From an uncultured bacterium (lineage in GTDB: Bacteria > Vulcanimicrobiota > Xenobia > Xenobiales > Xenobiaceae): a DNA stretch of 64,000 nucleotides. The notes beneath the pieces are model-generated. The model was not told the DNA's origin, did no database searches, and saw nothing but the letters and a program-made list of their open reading frames with translations. The stretch's first letter is position 1, and each line of letters begins with the position of its first letter. The translations under genes were made by a program, and so were the position numbers. The stretch is from assembly GCA_934636825.1 (NCBI GenBank), contig CAKUBG010000005.1, positions 1 through 64,000 of the forward strand, written 5' to 3'. This document shows, one piece after another, positions 51,254 to 60,326 of the stretch.

Positions 51254-52555
51254 TTATTTACCAAGCAAGAACTCGATGTTTTCTTGAGGATCGATAACGC
51301 CTTTACCCTGCTCGAACTTGCTTACGCCTTCGAGAGCATCAGCATTCTTCATCATGATCTCTTTGACCTGATCGGGGCTGATGTTGGGTTTTACCTGGTG
51401 CATGAGCACGTCTACGCCAGCGGCGAAAGGAGTGGCCATGGAGGTACCAGACATGGTGACATAACCTTTACCCTTGTGGGAAGCAGCGGTGATGTCTACG
51501 CCAGGAGCCAAAATGTCGGGCTTCTCGAGCTTGTCGATGCGGCTGGGGCCACGGCTGGAGAAGTAAGCCAAGTCGTCGTCGGAGCGATCTACGGTGCCCT
51601 TGTCGTCCAAAGCGCCTACGGTGATGGCGTGAGGAGCGTTACCGGGGGAACCGATGGTGCCGGAGCCGGGGCCTTCGTTACCGGCGGCTACTACGCAGCT
51701 GATACCAGCAGCGTGAGCGGCTTCAACGGCTTGTACCACGGGGTCATCTTTGTAGCTCTGGGAAACGTAGCCGCCCAAAGACATGCTGATGACGTCGATG
51801 TTTAATTTCTCTTTGTTTTCAACGGCCCATTGTACGCCTTTGATAACGTTGGAGAGAGAACCGGAACCGTTGCGGTCCAAAACTTTTACGCCGACAATGC
51901 TGGCTTCGGGAGCCACGCCGGTGTATTTGCCTTTGGAGGACTTACCGCTACCAGCGCAGATACCGGTGCAGTGAGTGCCGTGACCCTGATCGTCGTAGGG
52001 TTCGGTGCGGCCGTTGACCATATCTTTGAAGCCAACGATACGACCTTCGAAGTCGGGGTGCTGAGCAATACCGGTGTCGATAACGCATACGGTTACGCCC
52101 TTACCGGTGATACCCTGATCGTGGAGTTTGTCCACGCCTAAAGTGACGTTGGCAGTGTCCATCAAAGGACGGAAAGTGTTCTCGAGATCGTCCATCTCGT
52201 TGCGAGGAATGCCAATCTGGGCATCCATGAAGATTCTGTTGCCTTCTTCGTTGGCTTTAGCCAAGTTGGGAAGAAGGGTGCCGTCAGCGGAAGGGTTGAC
52301 GGTTACAGCAAAGCCGTTTACCAAAGGAAGCTCGGCGGTTACTTGGTTCTCGGGGTTCTGAGCGAGAATAGAAGCGCGCATCTCTTCCAATTTAGCTTTG
52401 TCGCTGTTGGTGATGATTAAGTTTACAGGGCCGTTGTTGGAGGAAGCAACAAAAGTTTCCTCGGGCTGTTTCTCAACGGGGGCCTGGGTAGGAGCGGACT
52501 TCGCACTGGTGTAAATCTGCGAAGTAGGAGCGCTCATAGTTGGACGAATTTCCAT
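51254..52555 (-). CDS. Subtilisin-family serine protease without a classical signal peptide
   Basis: 433 residues. Residues 44-115 form an inhibitor-I9-like propeptide, then the S8 catalytic domain with Asp160 (VCVIDTGIAQHPDF), His192 (GHGTHCTG), oxyanion Asn293 (AAGNEGPGSG) and Ser372 (GTSMATPFAAGV). The N-terminal 40 residues are Ser/Thr/Pro/Ala-rich and polar, with no hydrophobic signal core, although proteases of this type are normally exported. AAGGAG lies 9 bases before ATG. C-ended codons suggest high expression. It could be intracellular, released on lysis, or exported by a non-Sec route. Confidence 0.92.
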   Translation of the reverse strand: MEIRPTMSAPTSQIYTSAKSAPTQAPVEKQPEETFVASSNNGPVNLIITNSDKAKLEEMRASILAQNPENQVTAELPLVNGFAVTVNPSADGTLLPNLAKANEEGNRIFMDAQIGIPRNEMDDLENTFRPLMDTANVTLGVDKLHDQGITGKGVTVCVIDTGIAQHPDFEGRIVGFKDMVNGRTEPYDDQGHGTHCTGICAGSGKSSKGKYTGVAPEASIVGVKVLDRNGSGSLSNVIKGVQWAVENKEKLNIDVISMSLGGYVSQSYKDDPVVQAVEAAHAAGISCVVAAGNEGPGSGTIGSPGNAPHAITVGALDDKGTVDRSDDDLAYFSSRGPSRIDKLEKPDILAPGVDITAASHKGKGYVTMSGTSMATPFAAGVDVLMHQVKPNISPDQVKEIMMKNADALEGVSKFEQGKGVIDPQENIEFLLGK

Positions 52556-52886
52556 TAGTGAAACTCCTTTCAGTAGCGGGAGAACTAATGAGATTGATTC
52601 TCAGTAGTAATCTTTTACAAAACAACTTCTTAATCATATTATCATTAGATGGGGGTCAATTCTTATTTAAAATGTGAACATTATGTCAACAAAAGTATGA
52701 TTGTGCCTACAATTTGTCTTTATCTCCATCTTTTGCTTGATTAAATATGCGGAATGAATGGTTCATTGTATATTTTCTTTGATAATTAAACTTGATACGG
52801 GAATCAGTCAAGCCCTTTTTTGAATAGACCTATCTGTGACCTTAGGGAAGGAAAGACCGCGCTTTTTGTGCAATGTTGCGCGAACT
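52556..52886. other. Divergent intergenic region
   Basis: AT-rich, between the subtilisin (minus) and the HTH gene (plus). I see no gene. TTGACA-like and TAATAT-like words occur on the minus strand but not at a 17-base spacing, so no promoter is assigned. Confidence 0.4.
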
Positions 52887-53654
52887 ATGAACAGCGTATC
52901 GAGTACAGAATCAAATAATAATAATCAACTTCTTTCGGTAACAGAATTTGCTGCTGCTATAGGAAAAACTGAACGCCAGGTTTATCGTTATGTAAGTCAG
53001 GGGCGCGTAGCTTCTCAAGAAGGCGTGGGCAGAGGCGGAGTGCGTATTCCCGAAAGTGAAGTCGCCAAATTTTTAGATGGAAATAATAATAGCGCTTCCG
53101 GAGCTTGGACACGTGTGCGCGGAGCCAGACGCAGTCGGGAAGACTACTTTGAAGACAATTTGGAAAGTATGTCTTTAGGCCGAGATGAACTGGCCAAAGA
53201 GAGTGAAAACGAGGCTAAAAATACTTCGGAAGATAAGCCTTCAGCAGCTTCTTTTGAATATATAGAAGCTTCAGAAGAGCCTGAAGAGGAAGCTCTTAAG
53301 GAAGAGGCTCAAGATGTCGAGCCGTCTCCTGAGCCCCATTTCCCTACCAGTGTGCCTTTAGAGCGCCATGAAGCGGCCGTTATGCGTTTAGGCTATATGC
53401 AAAGTCAGCTTGAGCAAGTACAGCGTCTTTTAACTGATGGGACTCAAAAAGACAAAGAAAAAGACGAAAAGCTTCAAGCTATGGTTAAGGATCTGGACGA
53501 AGCTCAGCGTGAAATTTTGCGTTTAGGAGCCAAAATCGAAGTGGCTAACGAAAGTAAAAAAGAAGCTGAAATGAGAGCTAATCAACTGGCTGTAAGGTTA
53601 GAAGATGCCGAGCGTAGAGCTAACTTGCCCTGGTGGAAGCGTGTATTTATTTAG
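52887..53654 (+). CDS. Excisionase/MerR-type HTH protein with coiled coil
   Basis: 255 residues from ATG 52887; a GTG at 52836 would add 17 residues and neither has a clear ribosome site. Residues about 13-60 form a winged HTH of the excisionase/MerR type (LLSVTEFAAAIGKTERQVYR, then RGGVRIPESEVAKFLD). An acidic disordered linker follows, then a long coiled coil (about 165-250: LEQVQRLLTDGTQKDKEKDE) ending in WWKRVF. The coiled coil suggests oligomerisation or a bridge between DNA and another structure. Specific target unknown. Confidence 0.7.
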   Translation: MNSVSSTESNNNNQLLSVTEFAAAIGKTERQVYRYVSQGRVASQEGVGRGGVRIPESEVAKFLDGNNNSASGAWTRVRGARRSREDYFEDNLESMSLGRDELAKESENEAKNTSEDKPSAASFEYIEASEEPEEEALKEEAQDVEPSPEPHFPTSVPLERHEAAVMRLGYMQSQLEQVQRLLTDGTQKDKEKDEKLQAMVKDLDEAQREILRLGAKIEVANESKKEAEMRANQLAVRLEDAERRANLPWWKRVFI

Positions 53655-53764
53655 TAATAAATTGCAAAAAAATAAAGGTTATCTGTGCAAGGGCTTAAAT
53701 AACCAACCTAGGGGGAGAGATGAAGCTATTAGCTTCTATATCTTAGGGAGGTGTCGTAAATAAT

Positions 53765-54142
53765 ATGAGCAGAGAGTTCTATATTTGCCGCGAGTGCGGA
53801 GCTATTGTAGGAACTATGGAGCCTATCAAGGCTGAACTGGTTTGCAATGGCCACCCTATGGAGCGCCTTGAAGCCGGTTCTGTAGATGCTTCTAAAGAAA
53901 AACATGTTCCGGCCGTTACTGTCGAGGGCAATAGAGTGGAAGTTCAAGTTGGCAGCGTGTTGCACCCTTCTATTCCTGCCCATTACATTCCCTGGGTCTA
54001 CTTGGAAACAGAAAAAGGTGGGCAGCGCAAGTCTATTAAGCCAGGCGAAGAGCCCAAAGTCGTTTTTGAATTGGTAGATGATAAGCCTGTGCGTGTTTAT
54101 GCCTATTGCAACTTACACGGTTTGTGGGTAACTGATATCTAG
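53765..54142 (+). CDS. dfx: Superoxide reductase (desulfoferrodoxin) with altered rubredoxin-like site
   Basis: 125 residues. Reduces superoxide to peroxide without making oxygen, typical of anaerobes. The catalytic iron site is intact: KHVP (His46 region), HPSIPAHYIPW (two His) and CNLHGLW (Cys and His). The N-terminal desulforedoxin-like domain has CxxC at 8 and 11 and Cys27, but the fourth ligand of the usual CC pair is Asn28, with His30 nearby, so centre I may be absent or changed. GGGAGGTG precedes ATG. Confidence 0.92.
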   Translation: MSREFYICRECGAIVGTMEPIKAELVCNGHPMERLEAGSVDASKEKHVPAVTVEGNRVEVQVGSVLHPSIPAHYIPWVYLETEKGGQRKSIKPGEEPKVVFELVDDKPVRVYAYCNLHGLWVTDI

Positions 54143-54162
54143 TTTATTGCGAACTGTCTTTG

Positions 54163-54193
54163 AACAGCTTTTGAAATTATTAAAGCTGTTTTT
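54163..54193 (+). terminator. Terminator of dfx
   Basis: AACAGCTTT (54163-54171) pairs with AAAGCTGTT (54182-54190), then TTTG. Confidence 0.7.
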
Positions 54194-54205
54194 GCTTATC
54201 AATGA

Positions 54206-54241
54206 AAAAGACCATCCTTTTTTGTGGGTGGTCTTTTTTTT
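54206..54241. terminator. Bidirectional terminator
   Basis: A-run and GACCATCC (54210-54217) pairs with GGGTGGTC (54226-54233) and T8, between convergent dfx and the next minus-strand gene. Confidence 0.88.
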
Positions 54242-54266
54242 ATTGATAATTTTTTTTCTACACTGA

Positions 54267-54962
54267 CTAGAGCATAGCCACTTTACTTGAAAGCTTGGCG
54301 GAAGCTCTCTCTTTATACTGGGGTAGGTATTCTTTCAAAACTTCGCTGTTAGGATACTTGGCAGCCAGTTTGTCATAAATTTGGATAGCTTGCGCGGCTT
54401 TATTTTGAGCGTCGCAAAGGCTGTACTCAATATGGGCCAAAGCTGTAGTTACTACAAAAGAGTTGGGGTATTTGGCAATAAACTCTTGCATAGTTTGGGG
54501 GACGCGCTTGACGTCGAGAGCTTTTTCGCTCATGTAGCCGTCCAAGTCTTTGGGGTTGCGCTTTTCGTAGGCAGTCTTAAGATCAATTTCCAAGAGCACC
54601 AAATGCTGCCAGGCTTGACGATCTGAAGGATCTACTTTTGCTACTACTGCGCTGTTGCCGAAGGTCTTCTCATTCTCTATGTAAAGAGGCTGTTCCAAAA
54701 CTTCGCTCTTATAGCGGGCGAAAGTCATAGCTTTTACCAAGTCGTGAGTGGCCAAATCTTCTTGAATATATTTGTCACTTTCGTCCTTATCTACGATGAC
54801 GAGGTGGCCTTGCTTTACCTTTTGAGTTAAGTCTTTAGAGAAGAGGGCTGTTACATCCCTTTTGCCAACAAACGAACTGGTGTTCGTATCGGAACCGAAG
54901 AACATGTTGACAATCCATAGCAACACTGCAAAAACTATTATGATTTTAACAAATTTTACCAT
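54267..54962 (-). CDS. Membrane-anchored protein with TPR-like C-terminus
   Basis: 231 residues. One N-terminal transmembrane segment (KIIIVFAVLLWIVNMFFG), probably an uncleaved anchor, then an FtsH-N-like periplasmic strand region (DVTALFSKDLTQKVKQGHLV), and TPR-like helices near the end (YPNSFVVTTALAHIEYSLCD, then AIQIYDKLAAKYPNS). Specific function unknown. Confidence 0.6.
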   Translation of the reverse strand: MVKFVKIIIVFAVLLWIVNMFFGSDTNTSSFVGKRDVTALFSKDLTQKVKQGHLVIVDKDESDKYIQEDLATHDLVKAMTFARYKSEVLEQPLYIENEKTFGNSAVVAKVDPSDRQAWQHLVLLEIDLKTAYEKRNPKDLDGYMSEKALDVKRVPQTMQEFIAKYPNSFVVTTALAHIEYSLCDAQNKAAQAIQIYDKLAAKYPNSEVLKEYLPQYKERASAKLSSKVAML

Positions 54963-55201
54963 AGCTCTCTCTCTTAGGCAGCATCACGCCGCATCTTGCA
55001 TCTACCTGAATCGCGTTTTCGAGGGGAACCATCAAGCTAAAAACTGCTATTTCAGCTTGGGGCAAAAACGCTACAACGTGATATTATACTAATTTACATA
55101 TTATCCCACTAAAAATTTAATAATCTAGGGTTAATACTAAGTTTTGCAAAGGGCCAATTCTCCCTTTTTGCTTAATTAAATCTTAAAATCGGCATAAAGC
55201 A

Positions 55202-55239
55202 AGAGCGCTCACCTTTTTTGGGGGAAGGACGAGCGCTCT
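55202..55239 (-). terminator. Hairpin after the lipoprotein gene
   Basis: AGAGCGCTC (55202-55210) pairs with GAGCGCTCT (55231-55239). The T-run on the minus strand is poor, so terminator function is tentative. Confidence 0.5.
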
Positions 55240-55273
55240 CAAATATCAGAAAAGATCCGAAGCTTTAGACAGA

Positions 55274-56869
55274 TTAATTGCCAGCTTCCAAATTAACATC
55301 TTTGCTGTAAGAGTAGATGTGACTCTTTTCAGTAAAGTCGCTATCCCAGTTCCAGTGAGTAGTAAACAAGAACTGGACAGGATAAGAAGTTTCGGAAGCT
55401 TGACCTGTAAGAGCTATCAAGCCAAAAGGATCGACAATCTTCTCTAAGAGATCAACATCAGACTTGTTGACGATCTTTTTGCTCTTAGCATCGTAACGGC
55501 AGAAGCTAAGGGTGCCTTGCAAGTCATCAACGTTGTATTTGGTGCTAGTTCCGGTAGTCAAATAGGCAATATCTAAATAACGTTTGTCGTTCTGATCCAA
55601 AGGATTGGTAAAGGTAACGTTAACTGGGTATTGCAACTGATCGAGGATAAGGGTGTATTTGCCGTCGTTGTTTTGCAAGTTTTGCAAACTGTCGATATAT
55701 TTACTGTCAAATTTGTAAATCCAGAGAGCGCCCTTGTTGTCGGCGGAGCTGGCTTTACCGTATTTGTCTAAAGCGAAACCGCTGGCAATGGTAAGGTATT
55801 GGTTGCTCTCTCCATCATTGTCAGTTACACCGGAAGTCCAGGCAAAATCATAAGGATTTTGCAAGTCAATATTTTTATCTTCAGGTTGAATATAGTTTAC
55901 GTATTTTTTAGCAGTGGCAGCCAACGGGTATTTGCTATCGCCTCTAAAAGCTGTCAAGCTGTTATTATTGGCGAAGAAGTAGATTTTGTTGTCTCCCTGA
56001 CAAGTTACGGTTACCCAGGGGCCTTCATTGGCTTTTATTACAGCTGGGTAATTTAAGGTTAATCCGGCAAATACGTTACCGCAATTGGCAAGGTTACCGC
56101 TCAGATCTGCCAGTTTACCGTTATCGAAGATCTTTTCGTCAAAAGCGACAAATTTAACTGATCCTGTCTCTGCATAATCTGTATAGAACAGAGTGTTGAT
56201 GGCATCGTCTCCACGATTGAAACTGCTGCTGCCAAATGAACAGGTCAGAGGACAAGTCGCTGTTAAATTGGTTCCACAATCAAATACGTTGACGGCTCTA
56301 GCTTCTTTCCAACCTTCTTTGCGAGCGCCCAGATCCATCAAATAGACGGCTTTGGTAGTGCCTAAATCGGTGACAGCTAAATAGAGATGATCGTCAGTCT
56401 TATCATCTGCAGTGCCCATATTATCAATAATACCGGTAATATAGTAGGGGTTAGCCAAGTCACCTTTGGTATAACCGTTGCCGTTGCGAATTTTGATAGT
56501 TACTTCTTGGGGATCGGCCTCTTTGTCGGTAGTGCTATACTTCAAAAGCCTATATTTGCACTGCTGATCGCTCATGCCGGCGCCACCGACGGTGAAACCT
56601 TGGACAGTGTAAACGTTGTTGCTATCGTCTACATACTGATAAACAGGGTTACGAAGATCGCCTGTATTGACGACGTCGTAGGCTTTATCGTCAGGATCGT
56701 CCGGAGTAGGAGGAACCGGAGTAGAGGTTCCTGTGGGAGTGGAGCGAGTACCGGTAGGGAAGGGATCCAGCACGCCCATACCGCTGCCTGTGCCTCCGCA
56801 ACCGATTACTGAGAGAGATACCGCTGATAGAACTGAAAAGATGGCAATGCCTAATCCGTGCCTCACCAT
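55274..56869 (-). CDS. Predicted lipoprotein, beta-rich, function unknown
   Basis: 531 residues. Lipobox LSVIGC gives a lipidated Cys24, followed by a Gly/Ser/Thr/Pro-rich linker (TGTSTPVPPTPDDPDD) and a long beta-rich domain with repeated D-x-D/N turns and Tyr-rich strands, suggestive of a beta-propeller or sandwich. AGGAGG lies 3 bases before ATG 56869 or 6 before the adjacent GTG, so either may start. No family recognised. A surface or periplasmic binding role is plausible but not shown. Confidence 0.65.
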   Translation of the reverse strand: MVRHGLGIAIFSVLSAVSLSVIGCGGTGSGMGVLDPFPTGTRSTPTGTSTPVPPTPDDPDDKAYDVVNTGDLRNPVYQYVDDSNNVYTVQGFTVGGAGMSDQQCKYRLLKYSTTDKEADPQEVTIKIRNGNGYTKGDLANPYYITGIIDNMGTADDKTDDHLYLAVTDLGTTKAVYLMDLGARKEGWKEARAVNVFDCGTNLTATCPLTCSFGSSSFNRGDDAINTLFYTDYAETGSVKFVAFDEKIFDNGKLADLSGNLANCGNVFAGLTLNYPAVIKANEGPWVTVTCQGDNKIYFFANNNSLTAFRGDSKYPLAATAKKYVNYIQPEDKNIDLQNPYDFAWTSGVTDNDGESNQYLTIASGFALDKYGKASSADNKGALWIYKFDSKYIDSLQNLQNNDGKYTLILDQLQYPVNVTFTNPLDQNDKRYLDIAYLTTGTSTKYNVDDLQGTLSFCRYDAKSKKIVNKSDVDLLEKIVDPFGLIALTGQASETSYPVQFLFTTHWNWDSDFTEKSHIYSYSKDVNLEAGN

Positions 56870-57032
56870 TTACCTCCTGGCAATATATAATGCTAAAATT
56901 TTTGTATTTTAAGCCTTCTGGCAAGCTAAATTGCCAGGGAACATTCGTGCTAAAAAGGGCGGATCTTACCGCGTGTCAAGTGAAAAAGAAAAATAAATAT
57001 AAGTCACGATAAAAGCTGCCCAAAACAAAACG

Positions 57033-57069
57033 AGCCCGGCCTGAGCTCAGATACCCAAGCGGCCGGGCT
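57033..57069 (-). terminator. Hairpin 2 after the EF-G paralog
   Basis: AGCCCGGCC (57033-57041) pairs with GGCCGGGCT (57061-57069); on the minus strand CGTTTTGTTTT follows. Confidence 0.75.
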
Positions 57070-57111
57070 GTATTTGCTTGAAAAGCAAAAAATAGCTTCA
57101 CTTTAACAAAT

Positions 57112-57149
57112 AAAGTTTCCCCAACCTTTAGGGAAAAAGGGGAAACTTT
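57112..57149 (-). terminator. Hairpin 1 after the EF-G paralog
   Basis: AAAGTTTCCCC (57112-57122) pairs with GGGGAAACTTT (57139-57149), 11 perfect pairs, then ATTTG on the minus strand. Confidence 0.75.
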
Positions 57150-57171
57150 ATCTGCTTGATTTATCGCAAAA

Positions 57172-59244
57172 CTACTTCTCAGCAGCAGCCTTAGCTTCGG
57201 CAATTACTTGCTCGGCTACCATGGGCGGGGTCTCTTCGTAGTGGTCAAATTCCATAATGAAGGAGCCACGACCCTGGGTGATACTGCGTAAGTCGATAGC
57301 GTAGCGCTGCATTTCAGCCAAAGGAACCTGGGCTTTAATGCACTGCAAGCCGTTACCGATAGGATCCATACCACTGATACGACCGCGTTTGGAGTTGAGG
57401 TCGCCGATTACATCGCCCATATAGGAGTCGGGAACGGTAACTTCGACATTGACGATAGGCTCTAAGATGACGGGCTTAGCCTTGGGGGCGCCGTTCTTGA
57501 AAGCTTGCATACCGGCAATTTGGAAGGCCATATCGGAAGAGTCTACTTCGTGCATCTTACCGTCGTAAAGGCGAACTTTTACGTCTACTACAGGGTTGCC
57601 GGCCAAAATACCGCTTTCCATAGCTTTACGTACGCCTTTTTCTACAGCGGGGATGTAGTTCTTGGAAACTACGCCGCCGACGATATTGTCTTCGAAGACG
57701 AAACCGCTGCCGGAAGGAAGACCGCTGATTTCAATAGCGACTTGACCAAACTGACCGCGACCACCGGCTTGCTTCTTGTGACGGTATTCTTCGGAAACCT
57801 TACCTTTAAGGGTCTCGCGATAAGGAATCTTGCGGGCGTAAAGTTCTACGTCCACACCCATTCTCTTGAGGCGCTCTACGCAAAGATCGAGTTGCACATC
57901 GCCGATACCGGTGAGAATGCTCTGGTGAGTCTCTTCTACGCGCTCGAGTTCGAGGGTAGGATCTTCTTGGAGCAAGCGCTGCAAGTTGGCGGAAAGCTTA
58001 TCTTCGTCAGCTTTGGACTTGGCTCTAATAGCTCTGGAGAAGAAAGGACGAGGCAAATCTAATCCAGGAAGAGTGACTTTGCGGGAAGCGTCGCAAAGAG
58101 TGTCGCCGGTAGCGGAAGCGCCCAAACGACCTACGGCTACGATGTCACCGGCGGGAGCTTCGGAGATCTTCTCTTGGCTCTTACCACGAATGGAGAGCAA
58201 GTTGCCGATCTTTTCGTCGATACCGCGAGCTAAGTTGTGCAAGGTGGTATCGGGACGTAAAGTACCGGCGAAGACGCGCATATAGGAAATCTTTCCTACG
58301 TAGGGGTCGGAACTGGTTTTGAAGATGAGAGCTACGGCGGGAGCCTTAGAATCGGCAGCAATTTCTACATCATTGCCATCAGCATCTTTAGCCACAGAAA
58401 CGGCGGTAGGGGCGGGAGCGTAATTGACAACGGCGTCGGCCAATAAGCTGATGCCTTTGAGAGTTACGGAAGAACCGCACAGGGCGGGAACTACGGAACC
58501 GTTAGCAATTAAGATCTTGAGACCGGCTTTAATCTCTTCAGTAGAGAGCTCCATGGCCTCAAAGAATTTTTCGGTGAGTTCATCAGTAGCTTCGGCGGCA
58601 GCTTCTACGAGCTGTTCGCGGTGCTCTTCTACTTCGTCAGCCATGTCGGCGGGAATTTCAATTTCGGTGGCTACACCCTTAGCGTCGAAAGAGTAGGCTT
58701 TCTGATCGATCAAGTCTACTACGCCGCTGAAACTCTCGGCAGCGCCGATAGGAAGCTGGATAGGTACTACGCGAGCGCCTTTGAGCTTCTCTTTGGCTTC
58801 ATCCATTAAGTGATGGAAGTTGGCATTCTCTTTGTCCATCTTGTTGACGAACATGATGCGAGCTTTAGAGCGAGCTTCGCAAGAATCCCAAATCTTTTCC
58901 ATACCTACTTCGGTGCCGGAGTTGGCAGCAGCTACCAAAATAGCGCAGTCGACAACTCTGAGGGCGCCGAGGCTCTCGGACACGAAGTCGAAGAATCCTG
59001 GGGTGTCGATAATGTTTACTTTATTTTCTTTCCACTCGATAGGAACTACGGCGGAAAATACACTCATAGCGCGTTTGATTTCGTCGGGATCGAAGTCGGC
59101 GACGGTGTTGCCGTTTTCGACTTTTCCGAGTCTGTCAATGACGCCAGAGCAATAAAGCAAAGCTTCGGCTAAAGAAGTTTTGCCGGCTCCCTGGTGGCCG
59201 AACAATCCAATATTGCGAATCTTTTCTGTGGAATAAATGTTCAC
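57172..59244 (-). CDS. Elongation factor G-like GTPase (EF-G paralog II)
   Basis: 690 residues with the full EF-G domain order: G domain with GHQGAGKT (16-23), DTPG, NKMD, domain II, domain III, domain IV with KKQAGGRGQFGQVAIEI, and domain V. The G1 loop GHQGAGKTSLAEALLY rather than GHIDAGKTT marks the second EF-G clade, whose members may act in ribosome recycling or as accessory translocases instead of replacing EF-G. C-ended codons suggest good expression. The ATG lies 33 bases after a 77-residue gene, likely in one operon, and two strong hairpins follow. Confidence 0.9.
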   Translation of the reverse strand: MNIYSTEKIRNIGLFGHQGAGKTSLAEALLYCSGVIDRLGKVENGNTVADFDPDEIKRAMSVFSAVVPIEWKENKVNIIDTPGFFDFVSESLGALRVVDCAILVAAANSGTEVGMEKIWDSCEARSKARIMFVNKMDKENANFHHLMDEAKEKLKGARVVPIQLPIGAAESFSGVVDLIDQKAYSFDAKGVATEIEIPADMADEVEEHREQLVEAAAEATDELTEKFFEAMELSTEEIKAGLKILIANGSVVPALCGSSVTLKGISLLADAVVNYAPAPTAVSVAKDADGNDVEIAADSKAPAVALIFKTSSDPYVGKISYMRVFAGTLRPDTTLHNLARGIDEKIGNLLSIRGKSQEKISEAPAGDIVAVGRLGASATGDTLCDASRKVTLPGLDLPRPFFSRAIRAKSKADEDKLSANLQRLLQEDPTLELERVEETHQSILTGIGDVQLDLCVERLKRMGVDVELYARKIPYRETLKGKVSEEYRHKKQAGGRGQFGQVAIEISGLPSGSGFVFEDNIVGGVVSKNYIPAVEKGVRKAMESGILAGNPVVDVKVRLYDGKMHEVDSSDMAFQIAGMQAFKNGAPKAKPVILEPIVNVEVTVPDSYMGDVIGDLNSKRGRISGMDPIGNGLQCIKAQVPLAEMQRYAIDLRSITQGRGSFIMEFDHYEETPPMVAEQVIAEAKAAAEK

Positions 59245-59277
59245 TAGCGGTCCCTCCGTACCGGGCGGGTTAAATAA

Positions 59278-59511
59278 TTATTCTGCTGTAGCAGTGGTTT
59301 CTTCGGCAGCAGTCTCTACAGCGGCTTCTGCGGGTTTGTTTTTGGGCTGATAACCTTCACGGTACTCAATGGGGATAAATTTGCCTTCTTTAACGGCAAC
59401 TTCTCTGAGCCATCTGGCGCCGCCAATGCGGACCCAATCCTGACCTTCGATAGGAGCGCAGGATTTGCGGCATTTAGCTGGGGCGTTCTTTTTCGGCTTA
59501 GCAACAGACAT
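59278..59511 (-). CDS. Small basic protein upstream of the EF-G paralog
   Basis: 77 residues. Basic N-terminal half with two Cys (KCRKSCAPIEG), then a conserved-looking core (WVRIGGARWLREVAVKEGKF), and an Ala/Thr/Glu tail. GGAGG is about 12 bases before the ATG. Its 5' leader can form a hairpin (59538-59579). I recognise no family. Its place directly before the EF-G paralog suggests a role on or near the ribosome. Confidence 0.6.
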   Translation of the reverse strand: MSVAKPKKNAPAKCRKSCAPIEGQDWVRIGGARWLREVAVKEGKFIPIEYREGYQPKNKPAEAAVETAAEETTATAE

Positions 59512-59723
59512 TTTAAATTAATACCTCCGTATTATAGGCGCCGACACCGCAACTCCATGCCTAGAAAGTCGGTGGGCGCAGAAACTTATAATGAAACGAT
59601 ATTATTACACAAATTCAGTGAATTTTCAAAATTCCGTAAGCTTTTCTTTTAGCTCAGCTTTTATCCTTCCTAAAAGCGTAGTAATTTTATGTCAAATCAA
59701 AGCAAAGCAAGGTACGGTTTTAA

Positions 59724-60119
59724 TTATTCGGCAGTATAGGCGATAGCTTCAATTTCCACTTTTACTCCCTTAGGCAAAGCGGCAGCCTGAATAGCTGAGC
59801 GAGCTGGAGCGTTCTCTGTAAAAAAGCGGGCGTAGACTTGATTAAAATCGGCAAAATCGGCCATGTCGCTCAAAAAGCAAGTCGTTTTGAGGACGCAGTT
59901 TAGATTACTACCGGCTTTTTCCAAAACTTTTTGCAAATTTTTGAGAACTTGTTCTGTTTGTTCAACTGTTGTGTTACCTACAATGGCTCCACTTTCCGGA
60001 TGCAAAGGAATTTGACCTGAGCAAAAGATCAGGGAGCCCAAACGTACAGCTTGAGAATAAGGGCCAATAGCTTTGGGCGCTTGCTCGGTGGCAATAACTT
60101 CATGTTTGCTTGTGCTCAT
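59724..60119 (-). CDS. ridA: RidA family enamine/imine deaminase
   Basis: 131 residues. RidA removes reactive enamine/imine intermediates such as 2-aminoacrylate. IGPYSQAV near 18, FCSGQIPLHPESG, TVEQTEQVLKNLQKVLEKAG, and the active-site Arg in PARSAIQAAALPKG are present, with a terminal EIEAIAYT. AAGGAGAAAG precedes ATG. Single gene. Confidence 0.95.
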   Translation of the reverse strand: MSTSKHEVIATEQAPKAIGPYSQAVRLGSLIFCSGQIPLHPESGAIVGNTTVEQTEQVLKNLQKVLEKAGSNLNCVLKTTCFLSDMADFADFNQVYARFFTENAPARSAIQAAALPKGVKVEIEAIAYTAE

Positions 60120-60326
60120 AATCTTTCTCCTTAAAATAAATAAGCTAATTTGTCGTCAATTTCCATGACTGGCAAGGGATACCTTTTGTGACGTCTTGAG
60201 CCATGGGGAGTATGTCAAACTGTGCTTAAGCGTCTAGCCGCCGACAGAGTAGAAGCAATTCTCGGGGGAAGCCAGAGCTGAATTGTAGAAATCGGCGGCC
60301 ATTTTAATATGCTGTGAGCGCTTGTC

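Noticed and set aside
52668..52720. Sigma-70 promoter for the subtilisin gene on the minus strand
   Set aside because: TTGACA and TAATAT words are present but not at a workable spacing.
53720..53746. Eight-codon ORF (MKLLASIS) with a ribosome site just before dfx
   Set aside because: It ends 18 bases before dfx, which has its own good ribosome site, so no coupling is needed; no conservation can be shown.
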